NCBI GenBank assembly: GCA_023663365.1
Contig: JAMPHP010000001.1
Coordinates: 1,220,495 to 1,284,494, forward strand
DNA from: Muribaculaceae bacterium
Lineage (GTDB): Bacteria > Bacteroidota > Bacteroidia > Bacteroidales > Muribaculaceae
Reading direction: 5' to 3'
DNA length: 64,000 bases
A model generated the notes under the pieces. It was not told where the DNA came from. It worked only from the letters and a program-made list of their open reading frames with translations, and ran no database searches. Shown here in pieces: positions 18,040-25,945 of this stretch (its first letter is position 1; each line of letters starts with the position of its first letter). The translations under genes and the position numbers were made by a program.

Positions 18040-18963
18040 ATGAAAAAGTATCTATCAACGATAGCTGTCGCAGCCGCGATGCTGCTCACGGCCAACGGCG
18101 CCTTCGCCGCAAGCCGCGAAGCGCTCCGCATCAACGAGGTGATGGTGGTCAACGACAGCAGCCTGGTCGACGAGTACGGCAACACGCACGCGTGGATCGA
18201 GCTCTTCAATGCCAATTTCGCCCCGATACAGATTTCGAGCGTCTATCTCACCAACGATCCCGACGACCCCACCAAGTACCCTGTGCCCCTGGGCGATGTC
18301 AACACTCTCATCCCCAAGCGCCAGCACGTGGTGTTCTTCGCCGATGGCGAACCCAACCGCGGTACATTCCACACCAGCTTCACCCTTGAGCCCGGCCGCG
18401 ACAACTGGATCGGTATCTACGATGCCGACGGCCGCACTCTGATCGATGAAGTGACAGTGCCTGCCACGCTCCTGCCCAACCAATCGTGGGCGCGTGTCGA
18501 GGACGGAGCCGGAGATTGGGAGGTGCGCACCGGTGGCGATGCCGACTACATCACCCCCTCGAGTGCAAATGTAATCAAGGATACCAACAAGAAAATCGAG
18601 CTCTTCGCCGAGCGCGACGAGAACGGCTTCGGTATGACCATCATGGCCATGGCAATTGTTTTCAGCGCCTTGCTCCTGCTCTGCCTCTGCTTCTATGCCA
18701 TAGGCAAGATCGGTGCCGCCGTGTCGAAGATGAACAAGTTCCGTGCACACGGTGTGACCCGCAAGGATGCCGACGAGCAGATTGCCGCTCACGACTCCGG
18801 CGAGGAGATTGCCGCAATAGCCATGGCTCTTGCCGAGCATCTCAATGCACACGATACCGAGAACACTATCCTTACCATCAACAAGGTGAAACGCGCTTAC
18901 TCGCCCTGGAGCTCGAAAATCTACGGTCTCCGCGAAGTACCCGATCATAAACCCGCACGTTGA
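18040..18963 (+). CDS. OadG-type subunit with secreted lamin-tail domain
   Basis: A 307-residue protein. A signal-like segment spans 1-23 (ends GAFA). A lamin-tail/LTD-like beta-sandwich covers about 27-165 (LRINEVMVVNDSSLVDEYGNTHAWIEL is split over its first strands, then RQHVVFFADGE and NWIGIYDADG). One membrane helix at about 198-226 is followed by a cytoplasmic OadG/gamma tail. The gamma subunit anchors and assembles the sodium-pumping decarboxylase; the outward LTD module is extra compared with the classical subunit of about 80 residues. It lies in order between the alpha and biotin subunits. Confidence 0.83.
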   Translation: MKKYLSTIAVAAAMLLTANGAFAASREALRINEVMVVNDSSLVDEYGNTHAWIELFNANFAPIQISSVYLTNDPDDPTKYPVPLGDVNTLIPKRQHVVFFADGEPNRGTFHTSFTLEPGRDNWIGIYDADGRTLIDEVTVPATLLPNQSWARVEDGAGDWEVRTGGDADYITPSSANVIKDTNKKIELFAERDENGFGMTIMAMAIVFSALLLLCLCFYAIGKIGAAVSKMNKFRAHGVTRKDADEQIAAHDSGEEIAAIAMALAEHLNAHDTENTILTINKVKRAYSPWSSKIYGLREVPDHKPAR

Positions 18964-18983
18964 ACCATTATTTTAGACACACA

Positions 18984-19415
18984 ATGAAAGAGTATAAATA
19001 TAGAATAAATGGCAACAACTACACCGTTGCCGTAGGCGACATCGACGACAACGTCGCTCAGGTTGAAGTAAACGGCGTACCTTACAAGGTAGAGCTCGAG
19101 AAATCAAAGGCTGTGAAAGTGGTGGCCGCTCCGCGTGCCGCTGCCGCTCCCCGCACGGCCAGCGGCGAGAAGGTGATTACCTCCAAGCCCGCTGCCGGTG
19201 GCCCCGGTGCTGTGGTTGCACCTCTGCCCGGCGTGGTGATTTCGGTAGCCGTGAAGGTCGGCGACACCGTGAAGGCTTCCGATACCGTGGTACTCCTCGA
19301 GGCCATGAAGATGGAAAACACTATCCGTGCCGGACGCGACGGCAAGGTGGCTGCCATCAATGTGGCTCCCGGCGAAAGCGTCCTCGAAGGTGCTGCCCTT
19401 ATTACCCTTGAATAA
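18984..19415 (+). CDS. mmdC: Biotin carboxyl carrier subunit of methylmalonyl-CoA decarboxylase
   Basis: 143 residues from the ATG at 18984. The N-terminal 45 residues are followed by an Ala/Pro/Lys-rich flexible linker. A biotinyl domain covers about 75-143, with the biotinylation motif EAMKMEN (target Lys near 111) and flanking strands PLPGVVISVAVKVGDTVKA. It carries carboxybiotin between the alpha subunit and the membrane beta subunit. It is 20 bp from both neighbours, in the operon alpha-OadG-BCCP-beta. Confidence 0.94.
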   Translation: MKEYKYRINGNNYTVAVGDIDDNVAQVEVNGVPYKVELEKSKAVKVVAAPRAAAAPRTASGEKVITSKPAAGGPGAVVAPLPGVVISVAVKVGDTVKASDTVVLLEAMKMENTIRAGRDGKVAAINVAPGESVLEGAALITLE

Positions 19416-19435
19416 TACGATAAGACCAACGGATT

Positions 19436-20593
19436 ATGTCATTCGGTGATTTCCTTCTCAATAACCTCAATCAGTTCTGGCAACTGACAGGTTTTGCCAA
19501 CGCTCAGGCGGGCAACTTCGTCATGCTGGCCGTCGGACTGTTCTTCATCTGGCTTGCCATCAAGAAGAACTTCGAGCCTATGCTCCTTGTGCCCATCGGC
19601 TTCGGCATCCTTATCGGTAATATTCCCTTCAACACGGCTGCCGGCCTCGAAGTCGGCATCTATGAGGAAGGCTCTGTGCTCAATATCCTCTACAACGGCG
19701 TGGCTGCCGGCTGGTATCCCCCGCTGATTTTCCTCGGCATCGGTGCCATGACCGACTTCTCGGCTCTTATCGCCAACCCCAAGCTCATGCTTGTGGGTGC
19801 CGCTGCGCAGTTCGGTATCTTCGGTGCCTACATGGTGGCTCTTGCTATCGGCTTCTCGCCCGACCAGGCCGGTGCTATCGCTATCATCGGCGGTGCCGAC
19901 GGCCCCACGGCTATCTTCCTTTCGTCGAAGCTCGCTCCCAACCTCATGGGTGCAATCGCCGTGTCGGCTTACTCATATATGGCACTCGTGCCTGTGATTC
20001 AGCCGCCGCTGATGCGACTCTTCACCACCAAGAAAGAGCGCCTCATCAAGATGAAACCGGCACGTGCCGTGTCGCAGAACGAGAAGATTATCTTCCCCAT
20101 CGTGGGTATGCTCCTCACCTGCTTCGTGGTGCCCTCGGGTATCCCCCTGCTCGGTATGCTCTTCTTCGGCAACCTGCTCCGTGAGTGCGGTGTGACCACA
20201 CGTCTGGCCAAGACTGCCAGCAACGCTCTGACCGACATCGTCACCATCCTTCTGGGTATGACGGTAGGTGCATCGACACAGGCATCGCAGTTCCTCACCC
20301 CGCAGACGATTTTCATCTTCTTCCTCGGCTTCATGGCCTTCATCATCGCTTCTTCGAGCGGTGTGCTCTTCGTGAAGCTCTTCAACCTCATCCTCCCCAA
20401 GGAGAAGAAAATCAATCCGCTTATCGGCAATGCGGGTGTATCGGCCGTGCCTATGTCGGCCCGTATATCCAACAACCTCGGCCTTGAGTACGACCCCTCC
20501 AACTACCTGCTCATGCACGCTATGGGCCCCAACGTGGCCGGTGTGATCGGCTCGGCAGTTGCCGCCGGTGTCCTCCTCGGCTTCCTTGCCTGA
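19436..20593 (+). CDS. mmdB: Na+-translocating decarboxylase beta subunit
   Basis: A 385-residue polytopic inner-membrane protein of the OadB/MmdB family. Characteristic segments are IPFNTAAGLE, FLGIGAMTDFSALIANPKLML, and GGADGPTAIFLSSKLAPNL with the conserved Asp used in Na+ and proton handling. SARISNNLGLEYDPSNYLLMHAMGPNVAGVIGSA-like sequence closes it. It decarboxylates carboxybiotin and exports sodium ions. It completes the operon; a perfect 27-bp palindromic terminator follows. Confidence 0.95.
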   Translation: MSFGDFLLNNLNQFWQLTGFANAQAGNFVMLAVGLFFIWLAIKKNFEPMLLVPIGFGILIGNIPFNTAAGLEVGIYEEGSVLNILYNGVAAGWYPPLIFLGIGAMTDFSALIANPKLMLVGAAAQFGIFGAYMVALAIGFSPDQAGAIAIIGGADGPTAIFLSSKLAPNLMGAIAVSAYSYMALVPVIQPPLMRLFTTKKERLIKMKPARAVSQNEKIIFPIVGMLLTCFVVPSGIPLLGMLFFGNLLRECGVTTRLAKTASNALTDIVTILLGMTVGASTQASQFLTPQTIFIFFLGFMAFIIASSSGVLFVKLFNLILPKEKKINPLIGNAGVSAVPMSARISNNLGLEYDPSNYLLMHAMGPNVAGVIGSAVAAGVLLGFLA

Positions 20594-20602
20594 TAGCTAC
20601 AA

Positions 20603-20661
20603 ACTCCATCCATAAAAACGAAGCGCGCCGATGTGGCGCGCTTCGTTTTTATGGATGGAGT
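20603..20661. terminator. Perfect 27-bp inverted repeat, likely terminator of the mmd operon
   Basis: Arms 20603-20629 and 20635-20661 are exact reverse complements around a 5-nt loop (GATGT). The A5/T5 blocks within the arms provide a T tract after the GC-rich core on either strand, so it could end transcription from both sides. Confidence 0.85.
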
Positions 20662-20766
20662 GCCTATTATGGCAATTATTATTTCAGTCGTTTATACAAC
20701 TTTTGGGCGAAAATATTTATTTGTGAAATATAAACTATATAACTTTGCAATATTAATGATAGCACT

Positions 20767-21021
20767 ATGGGAGCATCAATAAACAGAAAGTCGGCGATGT
20801 TCTGCCTGCGCACTGAACTTTTTGAACGTATAAAAGAGTTGGCAGCGAGAGATAACCGCAGTCTAAATAACTATGTAAAGTCCGTTCTTATGAATTTGCC
20901 CTACAATATCCCCAATGCGACAACTATAGCTGCGATGAAAGAGGCACAGGATGAATCTACACTCACCACAGTCAATATGGATAGTTACGATTCGTTCCTC
21001 AGTTCATTAGGCGTTAAATGA
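20767..21021 (+). CDS. RelB/DinJ-like ribbon-helix-helix antitoxin
   Basis: An 84-residue small protein, AT-richer than its neighbours. Residues about 8-40 (MFCLRTELFERIKELAARDN, then RSLNNYVKSVLMNL) fit a ribbon-helix-helix DNA-binding fold. The C-terminal part (TTIAAMKEA, then VNMDSYDSFLSSL) resembles the toxin-wrapping tail of RelB/DinJ antitoxins. A -7 box TAACTTTG lies at 20740-20747. The stop overlaps an ATG at 21018, the start of a decayed RelE/YafQ-like toxin. Type II antitoxin is the best call; specific binding is unproven. Confidence 0.7.
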   Translation: MGASINRKSAMFCLRTELFERIKELAARDNRSLNNYVKSVLMNLPYNIPNATTIAAMKEAQDESTLTTVNMDSYDSFLSSLGVK

Positions 21022-21128
21022 AAGATATAAAGATTGGCATCGCAGTTCAAGAAGGACTTGAACCGCGATGCCAATCTGCCTCAAAAGCTAAGGGAATTTT
21101 ATCATTTAGGCTGGTCAACTACGAATAA
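21018..21128 (+). pseudogene. Decayed RelE/YafQ-like toxin remnant
   Basis: The ATG overlaps the antitoxin stop (ATGA). The direct frame encodes only 36 residues (MKDIKIGIA...). Shifting by one base from about 21034 gives QFKKDLNRDANLPQKLREFY, which has the FKKDLKR...KL pattern of RelE/YafQ toxins. The match ends after about 22 residues, and the catalytic C-terminal half is missing. So both a frameshift near 21034-21045 and a 3' truncation are present. The remnant probably encodes no active toxin. Confidence 0.55.
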
Positions 21129-21155
21129 GGGCATGCTTTTCGGCTTATGCCCTTA
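21126..21155. terminator. Hairpin at the convergent end of the antitoxin locus and the nan operon
   Basis: TAAGGGCAT at 21126-21134 pairs with ATGCCCTTA at 21147-21155 around a 12-nt loop. The right arm includes the stop codon of the creatininase-like gene. Its loop resembles a hairpin at 55700-55735. Confidence 0.5.
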
Positions 21156-21917
21156 CTCCTCGTATAAGTCCTCTCCGGAAGCGAGGTCGCGGAATAGCTC
21201 GGCATAGCGCTCAGCTACTGCGCGTGCGAAGCGGGCGCCCTTTTCGGCGGTCGATACCGACGGGTCGCCGATGCCGGTGTCGCGGCTTACTTTGGCCCAG
21301 TTGCGCGGAATCCAAGCCACGCCATCGCGCAGGCTCGCGTGGCGAAATGAGCGTGAATTGCCTGCACCTGCACGGCTTAGGTCCACGAGCTCGGGGTGGT
21401 AGTGCATCATTACCGAGGTCTCAAGCTCGTCGGCATGGTCGCCGGGCCGGTCGAAGAAGTCGCGGGCCGGGCATACCTTGAACCAATCGCTCACGGCTAT
21501 CGTCATGTCGGGGAGCTCTACGGCAAGGTCGCGCACGGCGCCTTTGAAGGAGTTGCCTCCGTGGCCGTTGATTATCACCAGAGTGCGTAAGCCCTGGCTG
21601 TAGAGCGAGTGTGCGATGTCGGTGAGCACAGCCTCCTGCGTGCTCTGGCGGAAGTGAAGGCAGAATTTCAGCTCGCGCTGCCCGGGGTTCTGAGCCCCGA
21701 GTGCTACGGGCGGCAGTACGCCCACATTGAGTCCGTATCTTTCGAGTGCAATTTCTGCGGCATCCACGGCCACGTCGTGCGAGAGGATGGCATCGGTGAG
21801 GTAGGGCAGGTGCAGGTTGTGAGGCTCAGTGGCTCCCCACGGAAGCACTGCCAGAGCGTAGTCGGTGCCGCGTGTGTCGGCGTAGCAGGCACGCGCTATA
21901 TCGGTCGTTTTGTTCAT
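21153..21917 (-). CDS. Creatininase-family amidohydrolase in the sialic-acid operon
   Basis: A 254-residue cytoplasmic protein with no signal peptide. The creatininase fold is shown by GATEPHNLHLPYLTDA (metal Glu, His, Asp), NGHGGN and DHADELETS. The family includes creatininase, MftE and formamide hydrolases, all metal-dependent C-N hydrolases. It is the last gene of the operon, with a 4-bp overlap with the upstream esterase/mutarotase gene. Its context suggests an amide substrate derived from sialic acid or N-acylmannosamine, but that is inference. The length is typical. Confidence 0.8.
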   Translation of the reverse strand: MNKTTDIARACYADTRGTDYALAVLPWGATEPHNLHLPYLTDAILSHDVAVDAAEIALERYGLNVGVLPPVALGAQNPGQRELKFCLHFRQSTQEAVLTDIAHSLYSQGLRTLVIINGHGGNSFKGAVRDLAVELPDMTIAVSDWFKVCPARDFFDRPGDHADELETSVMMHYHPELVDLSRAGAGNSRSFRHASLRDGVAWIPRNWAKVSRDTGIGDPSVSTAEKGARFARAVAERYAELFRDLASGEDLYEE

Positions 21918-24900
21918 AGATTGATGTTTGTGATGTCGGCGGTGCGTATGCGTGGTTTGATTTCACCTCCTATTATCAGCAGAGACTTGCTGCCGTCGGG
22001 ACCGGGCGCGGCAGAGGCTCCGGCCCGTGCCGTGGAGGCATCGCGCCCCTTCACGCTCCATGATTTGCTTGCAGGTGAGTAGATGAAGATATTGTCGTTG
22101 AAGCGATACCATGCAATAGGGTGTGAGAGATAGTCGGGAGCCTGGCAGCGCAGGGCTTCGAGGAAGACATCTTTGTTCACGCCTCCGGCCACGAGAATGT
22201 CGCCAGACGCGAGAGTGTATGCCACACCTCCGCCGGTGCTTACATCCTGCCCGTCGGCGGTGGGTGCAGGCAAGTGGCTCCACTTGCGCTTGGCGGGTGA
22301 GTAGCGGTAGCCGTCGGTGTCGAGCGAGGCTTCCCGACCGTCGCCTTTACCTGCGAATCCGCCCCATAAGTAGAGCATGGGCGAGCCCTCGGCATCGGAA
22401 GCTGCCATCACCGGCTGCACGCGTGGATTTCCGGGGAAAGGCGGCAGTTTCTGCCAACCCTTGTCGCTGTGGTCGAGGTCGAGACAGAAGAGCGCGTTCG
22501 ACGGCTGTCCGTCGACGTTGCCGCCCGCAATGTAAATCTTGCTGTCGATGCAGGCCGCGGCCATATTGTCGACACTCGCCGGAAGCGAGGGCAGTGCAGA
22601 GAGCTTTGCTTCGCCATCGTCAGTGACATTCAGCATATAAGCGGTGCTGAGCGCTTTGTCGGCGCTAGTGCCGCCTATGAGTGCGAGCCCACGGGGAGTG
22701 CTCACGGCAGCTCCGTAAGCCATCGCTTCGGGCAGGTGGCCGATAAGCTCCCAATTGCATTTTTCGGGATTTCCCGTGAGGGTATAGATGCCGGAATAAA
22801 ACTTTTTGGTGCTTCCCGGCGCCATCGGATTTTCGGGAAAGTTGCAGCCTCCGGCGCGGATGATGTGCCCGTCGGCAATTCCGGCGTAGCAGGCCGAGAC
22901 ACCGGCCTCTATGCCGGCTTCGGCGCACGGCTCTTCCTCCACCTTGATTTTAAAAGTCGATGCAGGCAGCCCTGTGCCGTTGACCAGATTTGCGCGGGTA
23001 AACGGCTGCCATGCGTAGCGCACGTAGCGTATCTTATCCATATCCATGTTTTCAATTATTAAAGTGTTGTCCGGCCCCGGTGTGGCTTTTGCCGGAAGGT
23101 AGACGCCGTCGTGAAGGGCGAGCTCGAAACCCCGAATTTCGCCACCGCCGGCGGCGTGCATATCATCTCCATAGTCCATCGTAAGGCATATCTTGCCCTT
23201 TCCGATGCACTTGGCCGACAGTGGCAGCGGCCCCGAAGGCACTACATTGCTCATCGAGTATACGCGGTTGAGAGCCTGCCGTGCAAGCCGCTCGCCCACG
23301 GGGCGCTTGGAGCGCGGGTGCACGTCGAGGCTGTCGCCGAGGTCAGAGCATACGGCCATGGCTGTGCCGGGAATTTCCTGGGCGAGGCGCCGCTGGCTGT
23401 CGCGGAAGCGGGGCCATGAAGGGCGGTCGATGGAGCTGATCTGTGTGAAGATGAACGGCAGCCCTGGGCTTTGCCAGAAAGAGCGCCAGCTCTTGGTGAG
23501 AGAGCGGAAGAGGCGCTCGTGCACCTCGGTATTGTGGGCATTGCTCTCGCCCTGGTACCATATCACCCCGGCTATCGGATAAGCCTCGAGCGGCCTTATG
23601 CCTGCGGCGAAGAGGTAGGCCGGGGCATAGGGATGTCGCCGCGCGCCTTCGCCTATATTCTCGCGGGCGCGCTGCTGCACCCAAGGCATGAGGTAGTCGT
23701 TGCCGCGCCAGTTCACGAGTATTTCGGGGATGTCGCGCTCGAGGGTCTCGATGTCGACCCAGGCACCGGTGCCGGAGCCGCCGATAGCGTTGCATATTAT
23801 GCCTATGGGCACTTGCAGTGAGTCGCGGAGCATCTTGCCGAAGTACCAGGCCACGGCCGAGAAGCGTGCCGCCGCGCCTGCGGAGGAGTGCTGCCAACGC
23901 GAAGGCAGGTAATAGTCGAGGGCATCGACGGAGTCCATGTCGGCCGGAGTCCAGCGGCGGCTGTCGGTCACTACGCGCGGGCGCATCGAGAGCAGTCGCA
24001 GGCCGGGGTCGGAGTAAAGGGCGTTGTCGGCGGCGAAAGTGTCGCAGCTTATCAGCGGAAACTCCATGTTGCTTTGCCCCGATGCGAGCCATACTTCACC
24101 GATGGCCACATCGTTGAATGTGCGCGTGCGGGTGCCGTCGGTCACTGTCAGCGTGAGTCCCTCGGCCTCGGCCATAGGCGGAAGCTCCACGCTCCATCGG
24201 CCGCGATTGTCGGCACGACTGTGCCGTGAGTGCTTGCCAAGGCTCACGCGCACCTCGGCTCCGGCATCGGCGCTACCGCTTATTTTCAGCGGCTTGTAGC
24301 GCTGGAGCACCATGCCGTCGGAGAATACGGGAGGCAGTTTCAGGCCACCGTAGTCGCCCGTGATGGCGCCGTAGGCTGTATGGGCAAGTACGCCTGCGCC
24401 TTCGGCTCCCGGGTGGAGGCCGTCGACGAGCAGGTTCTGACGGTCGCGCAAGGCATGGCCGAAGTCGATGAGCTCGCATCCGCTCATGGCTGCGATGTCG
24501 GCGATAGTTTCGCGTATTTGCTCGCGCCAAGCCTGTGTGCCCGACTTATAGCGCTTGTGTGTGGCCTCGATGGGCGAGAGATTTGCTATGATGATGCGCA
24601 CATCGGGCCTGCGGGCTCGGAGCGAGTCGATGAGCTCGAGATAGTCGGCTACGAAACTGTCGCCGTGGTTAGGCCAGTTGCGAGGGTCGGTGTCGTTGAT
24701 ACCCAGATGGATGAGGGCGATGTCGGGCGCAAAGTCGAGCGATGCCTTGAACTCGGGCAGGCTCATATAGGGGCGATGCCCGCTGTTGAGAAGTGTTGCT
24801 CCCGAGTGGCCGAAGTTGCCCACCTCATAGTCGGAGCCCAACATCCGGCCCAGCTGGGCCGGGTAGGACATGTGCTCACGGTCGTCGATGCCGTAGCCGT

Positions 24901-25006
24901 AGGTTATGCTGTTGCCGATGCAGGCCACGCGCGTTTTGGCGTCTGCATCGTGGCCTGCGCCAAAGATGATGAGGAGCGCCGCTGCTGCGGCTGCCAGTTT
25001 GTTCAT
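21914..25006 (-). CDS. Fusion: SGNH hydrolase, sialate O-acetylesterase and NanM-like kelch mutarotase
   Basis: 1030 residues from the ATG at 25006, which begins a signal peptide (MNKLAAAAAALLIIFGAGHD) just after the nanA stop. Module 1 (about 22-215) is a GDSL/SGNH hydrolase: GNSITYGYG, GINDTDP, DGLHPG. Module 2 (about 220-690) is a sialate O-acetylesterase: LASGQSNMEFPL and WYQGESNAH. Module 3 (about 700-1030) is a kelch propeller ending GGEIKPRIRT, like the cyclically permuted NanM mutarotases. It probably strips O-acetyl groups from sialic acids and equilibrates anomers in the periplasm. NanS-like and NanM-like proteins are often separate. Confidence 0.88.
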   Translation of the reverse strand: MNKLAAAAAALLIIFGAGHDADAKTRVACIGNSITYGYGIDDREHMSYPAQLGRMLGSDYEVGNFGHSGATLLNSGHRPYMSLPEFKASLDFAPDIALIHLGINDTDPRNWPNHGDSFVADYLELIDSLRARRPDVRIIIANLSPIEATHKRYKSGTQAWREQIRETIADIAAMSGCELIDFGHALRDRQNLLVDGLHPGAEGAGVLAHTAYGAITGDYGGLKLPPVFSDGMVLQRYKPLKISGSADAGAEVRVSLGKHSRHSRADNRGRWSVELPPMAEAEGLTLTVTDGTRTRTFNDVAIGEVWLASGQSNMEFPLISCDTFAADNALYSDPGLRLLSMRPRVVTDSRRWTPADMDSVDALDYYLPSRWQHSSAGAAARFSAVAWYFGKMLRDSLQVPIGIICNAIGGSGTGAWVDIETLERDIPEILVNWRGNDYLMPWVQQRARENIGEGARRHPYAPAYLFAAGIRPLEAYPIAGVIWYQGESNAHNTEVHERLFRSLTKSWRSFWQSPGLPFIFTQISSIDRPSWPRFRDSQRRLAQEIPGTAMAVCSDLGDSLDVHPRSKRPVGERLARQALNRVYSMSNVVPSGPLPLSAKCIGKGKICLTMDYGDDMHAAGGGEIRGFELALHDGVYLPAKATPGPDNTLIIENMDMDKIRYVRYAWQPFTRANLVNGTGLPASTFKIKVEEEPCAEAGIEAGVSACYAGIADGHIIRAGGCNFPENPMAPGSTKKFYSGIYTLTGNPEKCNWELIGHLPEAMAYGAAVSTPRGLALIGGTSADKALSTAYMLNVTDDGEAKLSALPSLPASVDNMAAACIDSKIYIAGGNVDGQPSNALFCLDLDHSDKGWQKLPPFPGNPRVQPVMAASDAEGSPMLYLWGGFAGKGDGREASLDTDGYRYSPAKRKWSHLPAPTADGQDVSTGGGVAYTLASGDILVAGGVNKDVFLEALRCQAPDYLSHPIAWYRFNDNIFIYSPASKSWSVKGRDASTARAGASAAPGPDGSKSLLIIGGEIKPRIRTADITNINL

Positions 25007-25008
25007 AT

Positions 25009-25926
25009 TTAGAATTTGTTGCACCTCTCGAAGAAGCCTATCGCCTCAAGGTCGGCTTTCATGGCAGCCTCTTCGGCATCGGTCATGTTGCGGAATGGAG
25101 TGCGGTTTTTGCCGAGGTCAAGGCCGATGAGCTTCATGATGCGCTTGCCGCCCACAATGTTACCACGGTATTTGCAAATCACGTTTATCACCTCCTGCGA
25201 GAAGTTCTGATGCTCGCGGGCTGCCTCGATGTCGCCGCGCTTCCAAGCGTCGATGATTGCCACGAGCTCGCGGCCGTTGTAGTTGGTGGTTCCGCCTATG
25301 CCGCCTTGCGCACCTCCCATGGCCAGAGAGGGGAGTATGGTCTCGTCCTGTCCGTGTAGCATGTCGTACTTGCCGTCGGCATAGAGGCGGCATTGGTTGT
25401 ACTCATATATGCTCTCGAAGGTGTATTTGATGCCTGCGAAGTTTGGCACGCGGCCATCTACGGCTTTGAGCAGGTCGACCATGGGGAGGTAGGCACCGTT
25501 GAAGGCCGGTATGTGGTAGTAGTAGAAGGGGAGTCCGGGGGCTGCCGAGGCTATCTCTTCGATGTAGTTCACGAGCTCTTCGATGCGCCCGATTTTTGGG
25601 AAGGGAGGCGCCATGGCACCGATACCCCAGGCACCGGCTTCGGCGGCGTGGCGGGCGAGCTCGCGGCTGGCCTTCACACAGCAGCTGCCCACGTGCACGA
25701 TCACCTTGAAGTCGGCGGGCGCGGCTGCAATCCACGCTTCGGCGAGGCGCTTGCGCTCATCGTCGGTGAGCATATATCCTTCGCCCGACGAGCCGTTGAT
25801 AAACACGCCTTTAAGACCGTTCTTCTTCAGCATTGCCGCATATTCGGGGATAGGTGCGTAGTTGACCTCACCATCGGGGAGGAAGGGGGTGAAAGGTGCG
25901 TCGATGAGTCCTTGTATCTTTTCCAT
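25009..25926 (-). CDS. nanA: N-acetylneuraminate lyase
   Basis: A 305-residue aldolase of the DHDPS/NAL family. The carboxylate-binding loop GSSGEGYMLT is at about residues 46-55, the catalytic Tyr is in FYYYHIP near 137, and the Schiff-base Lys is in AGIKYTF near 165. It cleaves Neu5Ac to N-acetylmannosamine and pyruvate in the cytosol. It is 19 bp from the transporter upstream and 2 bp from the esterase fusion downstream. NanE and RokA, which would process ManNAc, are not in the window. Confidence 0.93.
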   Translation of the reverse strand: MEKIQGLIDAPFTPFLPDGEVNYAPIPEYAAMLKKNGLKGVFINGSSGEGYMLTDDERKRLAEAWIAAAPADFKVIVHVGSCCVKASRELARHAAEAGAWGIGAMAPPFPKIGRIEELVNYIEEIASAAPGLPFYYYHIPAFNGAYLPMVDLLKAVDGRVPNFAGIKYTFESIYEYNQCRLYADGKYDMLHGQDETILPSLAMGGAQGGIGGTTNYNGRELVAIIDAWKRGDIEAAREHQNFSQEVINVICKYRGNIVGGKRIMKLIGLDLGKNRTPFRNMTDAEEAAMKADLEAIGFFERCNKF

Positions 25927-25945
25927 TGTGTATGATGTTGTTTTA

